A stretch of DNA of 64,000 bases from Leptothoe spongobia TAU-MAC 1115. GTDB taxonomy: Bacteria; Cyanobacteriota; Cyanobacteriia; Phormidesmidales; Phormidesmidaceae. The notes beneath the pieces were generated by a model. It had not been told where the DNA came from, did not search any database, and saw only the letters and a program-made list of their open reading frames with translations. The stretch is taken from positions 1 to 64,000 of the forward strand of contig NZ_JADOES010000002.1 of the NCBI RefSeq assembly GCF_018739885.1, read 5' to 3'. Positions 28,262 through 37,823 of this stretch are shown here, piece by piece. Made by a program: the position numbers and the translations under genes. How positions within the stretch are numbered: position 1 is the first letter of the stretch; each line of letters starts with the position of its first letter.

Positions 28262-30646
28262 TCACTGACTCTCTCGGAGAGAAAATCCGGATCGAACAGA
28301 TTGTTCTTCTGCCAGGGTGACCTCAAACTGCACCTGGGCTTGCTGGTTACCGCTACGGGCATCTAAACGCCACTGCCCTGGCTGCATCGGCCAAAATAAA
28401 GAAGATTTATCGGCAGCCAGGGGCTGACCATTCAGCCGCCATTTAACCGATAGGGGTGGCTGGGAATCTCTTTCAGCCACCCGAAATTCCAGACGCTGGT
28501 CTTGATCATCTGGGTACAGCAAAAATCGACTTCCCGGCTTAGGAGAGACAATCGTTAACCCTGTGCTAGCTACTTGCATATCAGTCTGGCTTGCTGCTGT
28601 GGCATTCTGTTCATAAGCCGCCAAATCTTCCAAAGCAAAGTATTCTTGCACAACAGCGTCACAGTCAGAGGTGGGCCTTTGTCCCGTTAGGGCACAGATA
28701 GGTCGTTTTACCATGCCAGCGGGTGGAGTAAACCGATCTGGCTCCTGGGTCTCATGCAAATGCACCATAATCCGATGCCAGAGGGGAGCTGCCCCCGTAA
28801 CGCCTGAAACATCCTGCATGGGGGTGCCATCAAAGTTACCGACCCAGGTGGCGACGGTGTAGTCAGAGGTGAACCCGACGGTCCAGGTATCGCGAAAATC
28901 TGAAGAAGTGCCGGTTTTAACAGCGGCAGGAAACGGCAGGTTGAGGACGGAGTCTACACCGAAGGCAGAGGCGCGGGCGTGGGGGTCGGCAAGGATGTCG
29001 GTGATCAGGGACCAGGTGGGTGAAGGGGAGAAAGGGAGTAGGGGAGTAGGGGAAAGGGAACTGTAGGGGCTGGCCTTGTGCCTGCCCTTTGCAGAGGCAT
29101 TAGGCTCACCTGATAATGTCCAAGCAAAAGAAGTGTCTCCCAAGGAGCCTGATTTAACAGGAGACAAAGAAATCCTAGAATCACCCTGATGAGCTAGGGT
29201 TAAATATGCCTGCGCCAATTCCCATAAGGTGACTTCGCCACTGCCTAGAGCCAGACCTAAACCATAATGGTCAGGAGATTTATCCAAGTGACTAAAACCC
29301 AGCTGGTGTAAGTATTCTAGAAAGTCATCAACCCCCACTTTCTCCAAAATACGTACGGCAGGAACATTAAGAGAATTTCCCAAAGCTGTTCGCACCCGCA
29401 CAGGTCCCTGAAAGGTCTCACTAAAGTCTGTGGGACTATAGAGCTGAGCCCCCGGAATCCCATAGTGGGTGGGTACATCTGCCAGGATGGTGTTGGGCTG
29501 AATCACATCCTGTTCTAATGCCAGCTGGTAGAGAAAGGGTTTGAGGGTGGAGCCTGGCTGGCGCAGGGCTTGAACGCCATCGTTCTGGCCGGTTTGTTGC
29601 GTAGAGAAATAACTGGGCGAGCCCACATAGGCCAACACCTCGCTGGTGGCATTATCAACCACAAGAGCAGCTGCATGACGAACATTTTTGGCAGCTAAGC
29701 CTTGAATAGCTTGTTGAACCTGGGCGGTGACAAAACGCTGAAGGGAGATATCGAGGCTGGTTTGAATCTGGGCAGCATGTTCTGGGGGGAGCTGGTCGGC
29801 TAGCCAAAAAAGAAAGTGGGGGGCTACCAGAACGTCTTGATCGATGGGTTGAAGTGCAATGGGTTGATCATAGATGCGCTCAGACTGATTCTGGGTGAGC
29901 GCCCCAGCTGCCACCATGCGATTGAGCACATACTGTTGTCGTTGTTTGAGGTCATCCCAATTGGTGTAGGGGTTGAGGGCACTGGGGGCATTGGGCAGAG
30001 CGGCTAGTAGACTAGCCTGGGCCACGGTAAGGTCAGCGGCAGGCACACCAAAGTAGACACGGGCAGCCGCTTCAACGCCGTAGATGTTGCCCCCCATGGG
30101 CAGTCGATTAACGTAGGCGGTCAGGATTTCATCCTTGGTCATGCCTGCGGCCAGTCGCCAGGCGGACCAGATTTGTTGTGCCTTACCGACAAATGTGCGG
30201 GGCACGGGATCGACCATGCGGGCCAACTGCATGGTCACGGTGGATGCGCCACTGACAATGCGACGGGTACGCATAGCCTGTAGACTGGCGCGAGCTAGGG
30301 CCTGTAAATCAACCGGACCGTGTTGATAAAACCGTCGGTCTTCAGCGGCGAGAATGGCCTGGCGAAAGTGAGGAGAGACCTGGGATAGGGGGACAACGGC
30401 GGTGTGTTCTTGGTCGCGGGAGAGGAGGGTGCCGAGGGGGAGGTGGTTGCGATCGCGAAATTCCACTGCCTGATCCACCTGAGCTAAATCTACCCCATGC
30501 ACAGGGACCCAATCAGGTATGCCTCGCACAATCACTCCCAACAGCAGTCCAACCAGCAGCAGAAATAAGCCAGTTTTCACCCGCCAACCCCGTCGCCATA
30601 ACCAACGATAGCCTTTTATCAATAAGCGCTGAAGAGATTTCAGCAT
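28262..30646 (-). CDS. pbpC: penicillin-binding protein 1C (glycosyltransferase/transpeptidase)
   Basis: About 794 residues from ATG 30646 (the frame extends to TTG 30781, inside the preceding gene). A basic N-terminus and one membrane segment (GLFLLLVGLLLGVIV) precede a GT51 domain with catalytic Glu in ILAAEDRRFYQHGPVD and the SGASTVTMQLARM motif. The transpeptidase domain has SxxK in PGSTLKPF and KTG in AVKTGTSSDFRDTW. A BiPBP_C beta-domain ends the protein. It polymerises and crosslinks peptidoglycan. Between the SxxK region and KTG is a low-complexity Ser/Pro insertion (SPYSSLSPTPLLPFSPSPT) encoded by a repeat, probably a surface loop. pbpC is normally next to an A2M gene; here a 3.5-kb island intervenes. 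Confidence 0.9.
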   Translation of the reverse strand: MLKSLQRLLIKGYRWLWRRGWRVKTGLFLLLVGLLLGVIVRGIPDWVPVHGVDLAQVDQAVEFRDRNHLPLGTLLSRDQEHTAVVPLSQVSPHFRQAILAAEDRRFYQHGPVDLQALARASLQAMRTRRIVSGASTVTMQLARMVDPVPRTFVGKAQQIWSAWRLAAGMTKDEILTAYVNRLPMGGNIYGVEAAARVYFGVPAADLTVAQASLLAALPNAPSALNPYTNWDDLKQRQQYVLNRMVAAGALTQNQSERIYDQPIALQPIDQDVLVAPHFLFWLADQLPPEHAAQIQTSLDISLQRFVTAQVQQAIQGLAAKNVRHAAALVVDNATSEVLAYVGSPSYFSTQQTGQNDGVQALRQPGSTLKPFLYQLALEQDVIQPNTILADVPTHYGIPGAQLYSPTDFSETFQGPVRVRTALGNSLNVPAVRILEKVGVDDFLEYLHQLGFSHLDKSPDHYGLGLALGSGEVTLWELAQAYLTLAHQGDSRISLSPVKSGSLGDTSFAWTLSGEPNASAKGRHKASPYSSLSPTPLLPFSPSPTWSLITDILADPHARASAFGVDSVLNLPFPAAVKTGTSSDFRDTWTVGFTSDYTVATWVGNFDGTPMQDVSGVTGAAPLWHRIMVHLHETQEPDRFTPPAGMVKRPICALTGQRPTSDCDAVVQEYFALEDLAAYEQNATAASQTDMQVASTGLTIVSPKPGSRFLLYPDDQDQRLEFRVAERDSQPPLSVKWRLNGQPLAADKSSLFWPMQPGQWRLDARSGNQQAQVQFEVTLAEEQSVRSGFSLRESQ
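29022..29087. repeat. purine-rich tract plus mobile palindromic repeat inside pbpC
   Basis: The plus strand reads GGGGAGAAAGGGAGTAGGGG-type sequence (29033-29060), followed at 29062-29087 by the reverse complement of GGGCAGGCACAAGGC...GCCCCTACA. The same 26-27-base unit occurs at 47094-47119 and 51670-51696. The insertion keeps the pbpC frame open and encodes a Ser/Pro and Lys/Ala-rich loop. Confidence 0.6.
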
Positions 30647-30765
30647 AGCGATTTTCAGACAAGTCCCAGCAGCAACATGGATCCCTTTAGCTCGATACTG
30701 CGCCAAACTCCCCAAAATCCGCAGCGGTAATCCATGACTCTTAATAAATGGGCATTGAACAGCAG

Positions 30766-33594
30766 CTACGGTGAGGGGCAATTATCTCCAGCTAATGGGT
30801 GAGCCTGCTGCCCAAGTTTCACATTAGCCTGATCCAGACATTGTTCAATCAGGGCTAATCGGGCCGGTTCTTGTCCTTCGACCTGCTTTAAATAGGCAAT
30901 GGCAATTTCTCCAACCAATGGGTTGTCTCGCACCGTATCCATCAGGATAGTTACGGTTTGACGGAGCTGTAACATTTCCATATGTTTAGCGGTGGCCACC
31001 GGCAGGATGATGGCAGCTCCGACTAGGGTGAATAAGGGGGGAACCAGGGGAATCCACCAACCATGGGCAAAGGCAACTATGGCAAGGCCTAACAAACTTC
31101 CAGTTGCGATCGCAACCCCAAAAATCTGACCAACCATCGAGCGAATTTTCCAGGTTATCGTTGCCCCGATACCGGCCCAAACGGCAATCCAGAGCCATTC
31201 TCCCGATTGGGGCCACACCTGCAATAACGGTCGCCCATCTAAGGTGGCACTGAGGAGCTGGCTGATCACATTGGCATGGACAACAATGCCAGGCATGGGG
31301 CGAGAACTACCGATGATGCGATTACTGTAGGGTGACGGAAACAAATCATTGACACTCTCTGCCGTAAAGCCAATTAGCACGATGCGATCGCGAATCACCT
31401 CAGGGTCAACCTGCCCTGCCAATACATCAGCCAACGACACCTGTTGAAAGCCTGTTATCGGCCCATGGTAGTTGAGCAACATCTGATACCCCCCGTCCTC
31501 TGCCCCCACATAAAAGCCACTGGTATTAGGCTCAAAGGGTTTGATGGTCGCTTGGCCCAATTGAGTCCAACCATGGGCCAAATCCTCTGGGGTAATGCCT
31601 TCAGTGGCCAGATAATTGAGCGCCAATTGCAACGCAAAACTAAGGTGGAGTGACGTACCATCGGTGGATTTAATCGACAGGGTGGCCCGACGAATCGTCC
31701 CATCGCCATCCACCACCTGATCGCCAAATCCCATTTGGCCTTGCTTTGCCAACACCGGTAACACTGCAATAGTAGGCTCAATCACCTGCTCAACACCGAT
31801 CAGATGGGGGGAGCGTGACAATTCCTGTACCAATGCCCCATGGCCAGGTTCAACAGGAACATCGCGATAGATATCTAAACCGATGCCCCTCGGTTGATAG
31901 CGATTGAGCATTTGCAGACAATCGGCCAAGACTTGTCCCGAGAGGGGATAGCTCCCAGCCACCTGGATATCAGGTTCATCCACCGTGATAATCGTAATTC
32001 TAGAATCAAGTCCTGGGGATGGCAGCCGTTGGACAATCTGGTCAAAGGCCAGCCACTCCAAGCCCTGCAATATCCCCGTAAGCCGCAGCACCAGCACCCC
32101 ACCCGTAACCCCAGCCGCAATCCCACCAATCCACCTTCGCCCCAATTTGACATGGCGCACCTGCTTCCTAGCCGTTTGACGAGCTTCCGCAAAGACCTGG
32201 GTAGCCGTTTGCAGCGAACTTACCATCCGTTCGGCAAATGCTCGCTCTTGTCTCTCTGTCGCTAATTCCTGGGCAGTCGATTGATTGTCTAAGGCTTGAC
32301 TCGCCCCCAAAAAGCGATAATCTAAGTCGCTTAACTGTTTATCCTGAGCCCAAGCCAGGGCTTCCTTTAAAGCGAATCCTGTTAGCAAGTGGTCAGACTG
32401 TTGTTGTGAAACACACCAGACATTCAACTGTTGAGCATAGGGACGGAGCTGTTCTAAATGATCATTCACCCACTGGACATTAAACACAGCTCGATAGATC
32501 CGATTCTTGCTTTGGAGAACCTCATCTTGATTGATCACTAAACCTGACAGTAACAACTCAATATGCTCAGGGCTATAGTCTAATTTGATCACATCATTGG
32601 CTAAAATCCTCTGATAAATTCCCAATAACCGACCTGTCATTTGAGCATTAGACAAAATTCGCTTTGAAATTGTCAGCAAATGTTCTGGAGTATCTTTAGA
32701 TTCCCAATTTCCAATAATATCAGCATAGATTAATCCTTCTATAAAATCAGCAATAGGCTGGGTTAAAGAAACTTTTTGTGTAGGTGCAGAGTCTTCTAAT
32801 AAAAGATTTTGCGGCAAACGCTCCCCCACAATTTTGCAAAGTTTTTGGGTTAAAAGAGGTTGTCCCCCCGTCCAACTTAAAATCTCTTTAAGAATATCAA
32901 AGGCCAGCGCATAGGGTAGCTTTAACCCCCGCATCAATGGTTCTGTCTGATGAATAGTAAACCCCTGAAGTGGAATAGCCTGCCCAATATTAAAAGGGGT
33001 ACGTTGAGGATCTTGAATTAGATTAGCCGGGTTAGCGACACCAAATAGGGCAAAGGCAATCCGATGATAATTAGGATCGATCGATCGCTGGTTATAACAA
33101 AACCGAATTAACGCAAAAAAGTCATCACTAGAGAAGCTCAGACTAAGAACCGTATCAATCTCATCCACCAAAATAACAATGGAACGATCTGGAATATAGA
33201 CCCGTAAAATATCTCGAATAAAGAGCGTAATTCTCTGCGCTAGCGGCAAATCAGCATGGTCTTTCCACCATAATTTGAAATTAACTTTTCCTAAAAGATT
33301 AAGATCCAGGCAAATCTGCACAAAGATGCCTTTATACCATTGTTCAGGCGTTGATGCGATCCCACCAATCCCGGTGAGATCAAGGGCCACACATTGAGTA
33401 CCCTGTTGCTCCAAACGATATTTGGTCCGGACCAACAACGATGACTTACCCATCTGCCGAGAATTCAGGACATAGCAAAAATCTCCAACGGTTAATGCCT
33501 CGTAGAGCAATGCATCGGCTGGCCGCTCAACATAATAAGGCGAATCAACCGATAAACTACCGCCAACTGGATATCGATGGGAGGCTGGGAGCAT
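30766..33594 (-). CDS. AAA-like ATPase fused to CHASE2 sensor, membrane protein without catalytic output domain
   Basis: 942 residues. The N-terminal AAA-like (AAA_35-type) NTPase has Walker A SRQMGKSS (Lys50) and Walker B SIVILVDEID (about 138-147). A winged-helix-like and linker region follows. A transmembrane segment (about 490) leads to an extracellular CHASE2 domain (about 510-815; RITIITVDEPDIQ, GIGLDIYRDVPVEPG, RIVLIGFTAESVNDLFPSP). Three further hydrophobic helices and a short cytosolic tail end the protein. CHASE2 usually feeds a kinase or cyclase; here the ATPase is at the other end and no such output is present. The neighbouring DUF928 and vMAP-like AAA genes suggest a common signalling module. 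Start ATG 33594 is taken by default; no good ribosome site is seen. Confidence 0.85.
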   Translation of the reverse strand: MLPASHRYPVGGSLSVDSPYYVERPADALLYEALTVGDFCYVLNSRQMGKSSLLVRTKYRLEQQGTQCVALDLTGIGGIASTPEQWYKGIFVQICLDLNLLGKVNFKLWWKDHADLPLAQRITLFIRDILRVYIPDRSIVILVDEIDTVLSLSFSSDDFFALIRFCYNQRSIDPNYHRIAFALFGVANPANLIQDPQRTPFNIGQAIPLQGFTIHQTEPLMRGLKLPYALAFDILKEILSWTGGQPLLTQKLCKIVGERLPQNLLLEDSAPTQKVSLTQPIADFIEGLIYADIIGNWESKDTPEHLLTISKRILSNAQMTGRLLGIYQRILANDVIKLDYSPEHIELLLSGLVINQDEVLQSKNRIYRAVFNVQWVNDHLEQLRPYAQQLNVWCVSQQQSDHLLTGFALKEALAWAQDKQLSDLDYRFLGASQALDNQSTAQELATERQERAFAERMVSSLQTATQVFAEARQTARKQVRHVKLGRRWIGGIAAGVTGGVLVLRLTGILQGLEWLAFDQIVQRLPSPGLDSRITIITVDEPDIQVAGSYPLSGQVLADCLQMLNRYQPRGIGLDIYRDVPVEPGHGALVQELSRSPHLIGVEQVIEPTIAVLPVLAKQGQMGFGDQVVDGDGTIRRATLSIKSTDGTSLHLSFALQLALNYLATEGITPEDLAHGWTQLGQATIKPFEPNTSGFYVGAEDGGYQMLLNYHGPITGFQQVSLADVLAGQVDPEVIRDRIVLIGFTAESVNDLFPSPYSNRIIGSSRPMPGIVVHANVISQLLSATLDGRPLLQVWPQSGEWLWIAVWAGIGATITWKIRSMVGQIFGVAIATGSLLGLAIVAFAHGWWIPLVPPLFTLVGAAIILPVATAKHMEMLQLRQTVTILMDTVRDNPLVGEIAIAYLKQVEGQEPARLALIEQCLDQANVKLGQQAHPLAGDNCPSP

Positions 33595-33887
33595 GGGTAG
33601 GTACGTTGCAAACGTCAGACCGTATCAATGTAGATAGTGTAGATGACAACATGTTGATAGGAGGTTTAGCCCCCTTCTCCATGAAGATCGAATAAAAATA
33701 TCAGCTTTTATCACTTTTTATCAGTTTTTATCTATCGTCAGATGTGGTTTATTTGCCTATGATGGGATGACCTGAGGACATCAAGCTATCTATGCTGCCC
33801 GCTGATTTAATGCTCTATTGAACCGGGGACTGGTATGAGATAACGGTATTGGTTGTGTAATTGCCCGTATTAGCAACGGTTGATCTA

Positions 33888-34670
33888 GTGTTATTTTCTA
33901 AACATAGTATTTTTATCATCACTCTACTCGCATCAATGGGGGGCATCCAAACCATTGTCATGGACACAGCCCATGCCAGTAAAGCAGTGAGTCCATCAAT
34001 AGCACAGACTCCCCCTAGCCCTAGCTTTAACTTTTCTCAAAATTTTGACCCCCCAGGCGATGGGCGGCCTGATACTAGCCGGGGCTCAGGGGCACGGACT
34101 GGATCATGCACGACAACAGTAGCAGAGTCGACTGCAGAGCTAACGTCGGATCCGGACACCCCAGCTTCAAATCACCGCAGAATTCGGCCTGTAATGCCAT
34201 CTGGGAACTTCGGATTAACATGGCAAGACCATCCAACAGTCTTTATCAATTTTGATGGGATAGTCGCCCCTTTCGTAGTGCTGCGATTTGAAGATCAAGC
34301 TGGAGATTATAGTGAACGGGTGACAGTGTCGATTGATCCAGAACATTCCATTCAAGGATTTTCACTACCCAACGATCGGCCGCCTTTAGCCATCGGTAAA
34401 AATTATAAGTGGACTCTATTAGTCGCCTGTGATGGCCAGGTAAATCCCAACCACCCTATTTTTAGCGGTTGGGTGCAACGGGTGGCCACAACCGAAACAA
34501 CAACATTAATACAGCAACAATCTGTCCCTGAACAGATTTCCTGGTACACCAGCCAAGGATATTGGTACGAAGCAGTTGTCACACTCCATCAAGCGTTACA
34601 GACTAACCCGACAGATAGAGCATCAAAGACGCTATGGACCCAACTATTAGAGTTTGTAGATCAAGAGTAG
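33888..34670 (+). CDS. DUF928 family exported protein
   Basis: About 260 residues from GTG 33888 (TTG 33861 also possible). A hydrophobic N-terminal segment (IFIITLLASMGGIQTIVM) ending at AHA looks like a signal peptide. The body has the DUF928 pattern: a Pro/Gly-rich start (FDPPGDGRPDTSRGSGAR), a single Cys before a gap, a middle ending in IGKNYKWTLLVACDG, and the C-terminal motif WYEAVVTLHQ. These proteins are frequent in cyanobacteria, often near CHASE2 genes; their function is unknown. Divergent from the CHASE2-AAA gene (about 290 bases between starts), which suggests shared control. Confidence 0.75.
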   Translation: MLFSKHSIFIITLLASMGGIQTIVMDTAHASKAVSPSIAQTPPSPSFNFSQNFDPPGDGRPDTSRGSGARTGSCTTTVAESTAELTSDPDTPASNHRRIRPVMPSGNFGLTWQDHPTVFINFDGIVAPFVVLRFEDQAGDYSERVTVSIDPEHSIQGFSLPNDRPPLAIGKNYKWTLLVACDGQVNPNHPIFSGWVQRVATTETTTLIQQQSVPEQISWYTSQGYWYEAVVTLHQALQTNPTDRASKTLWTQLLEFVDQE

Positions 34671-34895
34671 CCTTATAAAAATTGATACCGTTGCAAACTT
34701 AAGAGATCTACTCGTAATTTAAGAAATTCGGGTGGCTCATACCAAAGCGTCCTGAGCCATTAGTAACCCCCAATGGATACTCACCTAATCCAGGGTAGAC
34801 ACAGTAGTGGTTAATAAATTATTACTGTCCTACTATGGGCTTAATTTAAGGCGTATTGTGATCTATTTTTAGGTTACACCCATGTCAGCGTAACT

Positions 34896-36356
34896 ATGTT
34901 TGAGGAGACAGATGCACAATCCATCGATTTGGGCCAAGCTCTAAAGCTGACGGATGATGTGATCAAACACCACACTGGTCAGCACTTGAGTTCAGTTCAG
35001 GTACTGGTGTTCCAAGAAGCATGGACAGGCAGTCGTAAAACCTATAAACAATTAGCCCAGGAAACTCAGTATTCCCTCAGCTATTTACAACAGGGGGTAG
35101 GGCCAAAGCTATGGCGAATCTTATCGCAGATTACTGGGGAAAAAGTGACCAAAGGGACGGTCAAAACAATCCTATGTCGATATTTTGCTGATCAAGCCCA
35201 ACAGCTTGCGGCCAGATCCCTCGCCAGCCCAACATCAAACCAGCCCAGGGGCTTAGTCCATGTAGCTGCCAATGAGCCTGGGTTTACTAACATTGATGTT
35301 GCCAGTGGTGAGTCTCCAGCTACTGACAATAATTTGGCCTTTCCAGAAGGCAGTGTTCCCCTGGGTTCCCCCCTGTATATCGAGCGCGGGCAAAACGATC
35401 GTCGTTGCCAGCAGGAAATCACAATCCCGAGCGCTTTGATTCGGATTAAAGCGCCCCGGCAAATGGGCAAATCATCTCTGCTGACCCGGATTTTGAGCCA
35501 TGCTCAAACATCCAATTACAAAACGGTGGTGTTGAATTTTCAGCAGGCTGAAGCCGCCGTTTTATCTGATATTAATCGATTGTTGCGTTGGATCTGTGCC
35601 AATCTAGCAACGCAATTGGGATTATCCCCTCAGCTTGATCACTATTGGGACGAAGACTTAGGTAGTAAAATGAGCTGCAACCTGTTTCTCCAGTCCCATA
35701 TTATTAATCAATGTGAGACTCCTCTAGTCATTGCGTTTGAAGAAGTCAATGAATTATTGGAATATCCCCAGGTTGCTCAAGAATTTTTGACGTTGTTGCG
35801 ATTTTGGCATGAGCGCAGCAAATTGGATCAACAGTGGCGATTGCTCAGATTAATTATGGTCCATTCTACCGAGATTTATGTCTCTTTAGATGTTAACCAA
35901 TCACCGTTGAATGTGGGCTTAAGCATTGATTTACAACCCTTTAATCCTGAGCAAGTAAGCCTGCTAGCTCAGCACCATGGCCTCACATTATCCAGCACTG
36001 AAATTGATGAGCTGAGACAGCTGGTGGGCGGACATCCTTACCTGACGCGGCTCACCCTGTACCATTTGGTTAAGCAAAATGTCTCATTCAGTGAAATTCT
36101 AGCGACGGCGGCCACCGATACTGGCATTTATCATCAGCACCTCCATCGGCATCTTGGTTATTTGCAACAGTCACCCAATCTAGTCAACACATTTAGCCAA
36201 ATATTGGTCGCGTCTACGCCCATCAGTGTCAATCAAATTGATGGCTTTAAATTACAAAGTTTGGGGCTGGTACATTTGCATCGGAATGAAGCGATAGTTA
36301 CCTGCGAATTGTACCAAAACTACTTTGGCGAACGGCTTCAAGATTTCACGCCATAG
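34896..36356 (+). CDS. vMAP-like protein: helical N-terminal domain plus AAA-like ATPase
   Basis: 486 residues. Residues 1-100 form a helix-turn-helix-like domain (SSVQVLVFQEAWTG, KTYKQLAQETQYS, LWRILSQITGEKV) typical of cyanobacterial vWA-MoxR-associated (vMAP) proteins. A variable linker is followed by an AAA-like domain opening with GSPLYIERG and carrying Walker A APRQMGKSSLL (about 185-195), with an acidic segment LVIAFEEVNELLEY as Walker B-like. The ATPase resembles that of the CHASE2 protein nearby. Such proteins are thought to be STAND-like switches in conflict or stress signalling. The soluble product and its place between a sensor and c-di-GMP genes suggest a signalling relay. The exact role is unknown. 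Confidence 0.75.
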   Translation: MFEETDAQSIDLGQALKLTDDVIKHHTGQHLSSVQVLVFQEAWTGSRKTYKQLAQETQYSLSYLQQGVGPKLWRILSQITGEKVTKGTVKTILCRYFADQAQQLAARSLASPTSNQPRGLVHVAANEPGFTNIDVASGESPATDNNLAFPEGSVPLGSPLYIERGQNDRRCQQEITIPSALIRIKAPRQMGKSSLLTRILSHAQTSNYKTVVLNFQQAEAAVLSDINRLLRWICANLATQLGLSPQLDHYWDEDLGSKMSCNLFLQSHIINQCETPLVIAFEEVNELLEYPQVAQEFLTLLRFWHERSKLDQQWRLLRLIMVHSTEIYVSLDVNQSPLNVGLSIDLQPFNPEQVSLLAQHHGLTLSSTEIDELRQLVGGHPYLTRLTLYHLVKQNVSFSEILATAATDTGIYHQHLHRHLGYLQQSPNLVNTFSQILVASTPISVNQIDGFKLQSLGLVHLHRNEAIVTCELYQNYFGERLQDFTP

Positions 36357-36367
36357 TTTATGTCAGG

Positions 36368-37288
36368 TCAGATCAACACTGTTGAATTGGCAATATGGCG
36401 ATCGCGACCCTGACGTTTTGCCTCATAGAGGGCTTGGTCGGCTAAGGTTACTAGCGTCTTGCAGGAGGTATCTATAGTAGGGACCATACTGGCAATGCCC
36501 AGGCTAATGGAGACGATGGCACCAACGTTAGATCGACGGTGGGGAATGGCGAGCTTTTGCAGGGCCTGTTGGATCCGTTTGGCGGTTGCGATCGCACTTT
36601 GCTGACTCATATTCGGCAACACCACAGCAAATTCTTCGCCACCATATCGGGCCACAAAATCCACTGGCCTAGGAAGACTCGTTCGCGCCACCTGGGCAAT
36701 TTGCTGTAAACAGACATCGCCAGCTTGATGGCCATAGTAATCGTTGTACTGTTTGAAATAGTCCACATCAAACAGAATCATAGAGATAGGACAGCCATCC
36801 TGGCCTAATCTTTGCCATGCAGCATGAAGCTGTTGATCAAAGAAATGACGATTATATATCTGAGTCAAGCCATCGGTGATAGCTAGTCGCTGCAAGATTT
36901 GATTAGATGCTGCGAGCCGTTGTTCAGTCATTGTCTGGACATGGAGAGTTTGACGTAGCTGCTGGTTGACTTTGAGCAGTTGAGCATTCTGAATACTCAG
37001 GTTCTGAGTAAAGCAGCTGTAGAGGTATGGACGTGGGAAAACAGACTTAAGCTCAAAATACAGACTTAAGACGATTAGTAACAGCCAATAGATCTGCTGT
37101 CCCACAATAGTGTACTCAACCTTAATAGCAGGAACGACTTCCAACAACATGTAGGCAATGCCTAATCCTGTGGTAACAGAGCCGCAGTGCAACTCTAGTT
37201 TTGGCCATTGCTGTGACATGAAAGAGTGGAAAATGTGCCCTAATGTGCACAGAAAACTAACTGAAGTTTGTTCGGTTTTTCCACTCAT
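36368..37288 (-). CDS. membrane GGDEF diguanylate cyclase (copy 1)
   Basis: 306 residues from ATG 37288, which has GGAG and AGGA upstream; TTG 37303 is less likely, and the paralogue at 41017 begins at the matching residue. Two or more N-terminal hydrophobic segments (about 30-100) and a coiled-coil linker lead to a GGDEF domain with ILFDVDYFKQYND and the active motif RYGGEEF. An RxxD I-site (RPVD) lies five residues before GGEEF, so product inhibition by c-di-GMP is likely. It should make c-di-GMP from GTP at the membrane. It is transcribed divergently from the beta-helix adhesin gene at 37824. Confidence 0.9.
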   Translation of the reverse strand: MSGKTEQTSVSFLCTLGHIFHSFMSQQWPKLELHCGSVTTGLGIAYMLLEVVPAIKVEYTIVGQQIYWLLLIVLSLYFELKSVFPRPYLYSCFTQNLSIQNAQLLKVNQQLRQTLHVQTMTEQRLAASNQILQRLAITDGLTQIYNRHFFDQQLHAAWQRLGQDGCPISMILFDVDYFKQYNDYYGHQAGDVCLQQIAQVARTSLPRPVDFVARYGGEEFAVVLPNMSQQSAIATAKRIQQALQKLAIPHRRSNVGAIVSISLGIASMVPTIDTSCKTLVTLADQALYEAKRQGRDRHIANSTVLI

Positions 37289-37823
37289 TCCTGTGTTCTC
37301 CAACGGTCATGATATAGCCATGGAATATAAATAAAAAAAAGACACAAGCGTTATGTTTAAAGTGTATGTATCCAGGCTTCCCTGTTATGGCACAGGCCTG
37401 GCTCATGAAAAGTTATAAAAAGTGGGCATTTACCACAGGCAGTTTTTCTACATGTGGCAAAAAGTGTTGTCATTACTTATCTCTCTAGTCCTTGACAACA
37501 AAAGCTGTTAGGGTTGAAAGGTTTATTGAATAGGAAATCAACGCCATCTTTAAATCATGGGAACCCTGGTGACAGAATGGTTCGAACTTAATATTATTGT
37601 TGTTAATTCCGGATCTTAAACACAACAACTGAAACAGTACCTACTAAGCGTAGAGGACGTTCAATGTGTTTTTACCATGCTTTGACTCTACAATGCACCA
37701 CAAGTTGCCAGCCATCGATGGTTACATAGGCCTGGAACGACAAGAATAACAAAAGTGTCCAAGGGCCTATCGAGCCATTGATGAAATCATCTCTATTCAT
37801 TCTATTTTGAAGGTCAAGCTATT
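37289..37823. promoter_or_regulatory. divergent intergenic region, GGDEF / adhesin
   Basis: About 535 bases separating divergent starts. It is AT-rich, with runs such as ATAAAAAAAAGACAC near the cyclase side. No gene, tRNA or strong hairpin is seen. It presumably holds both promoters. No specific operator can be named. Confidence 0.4.
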
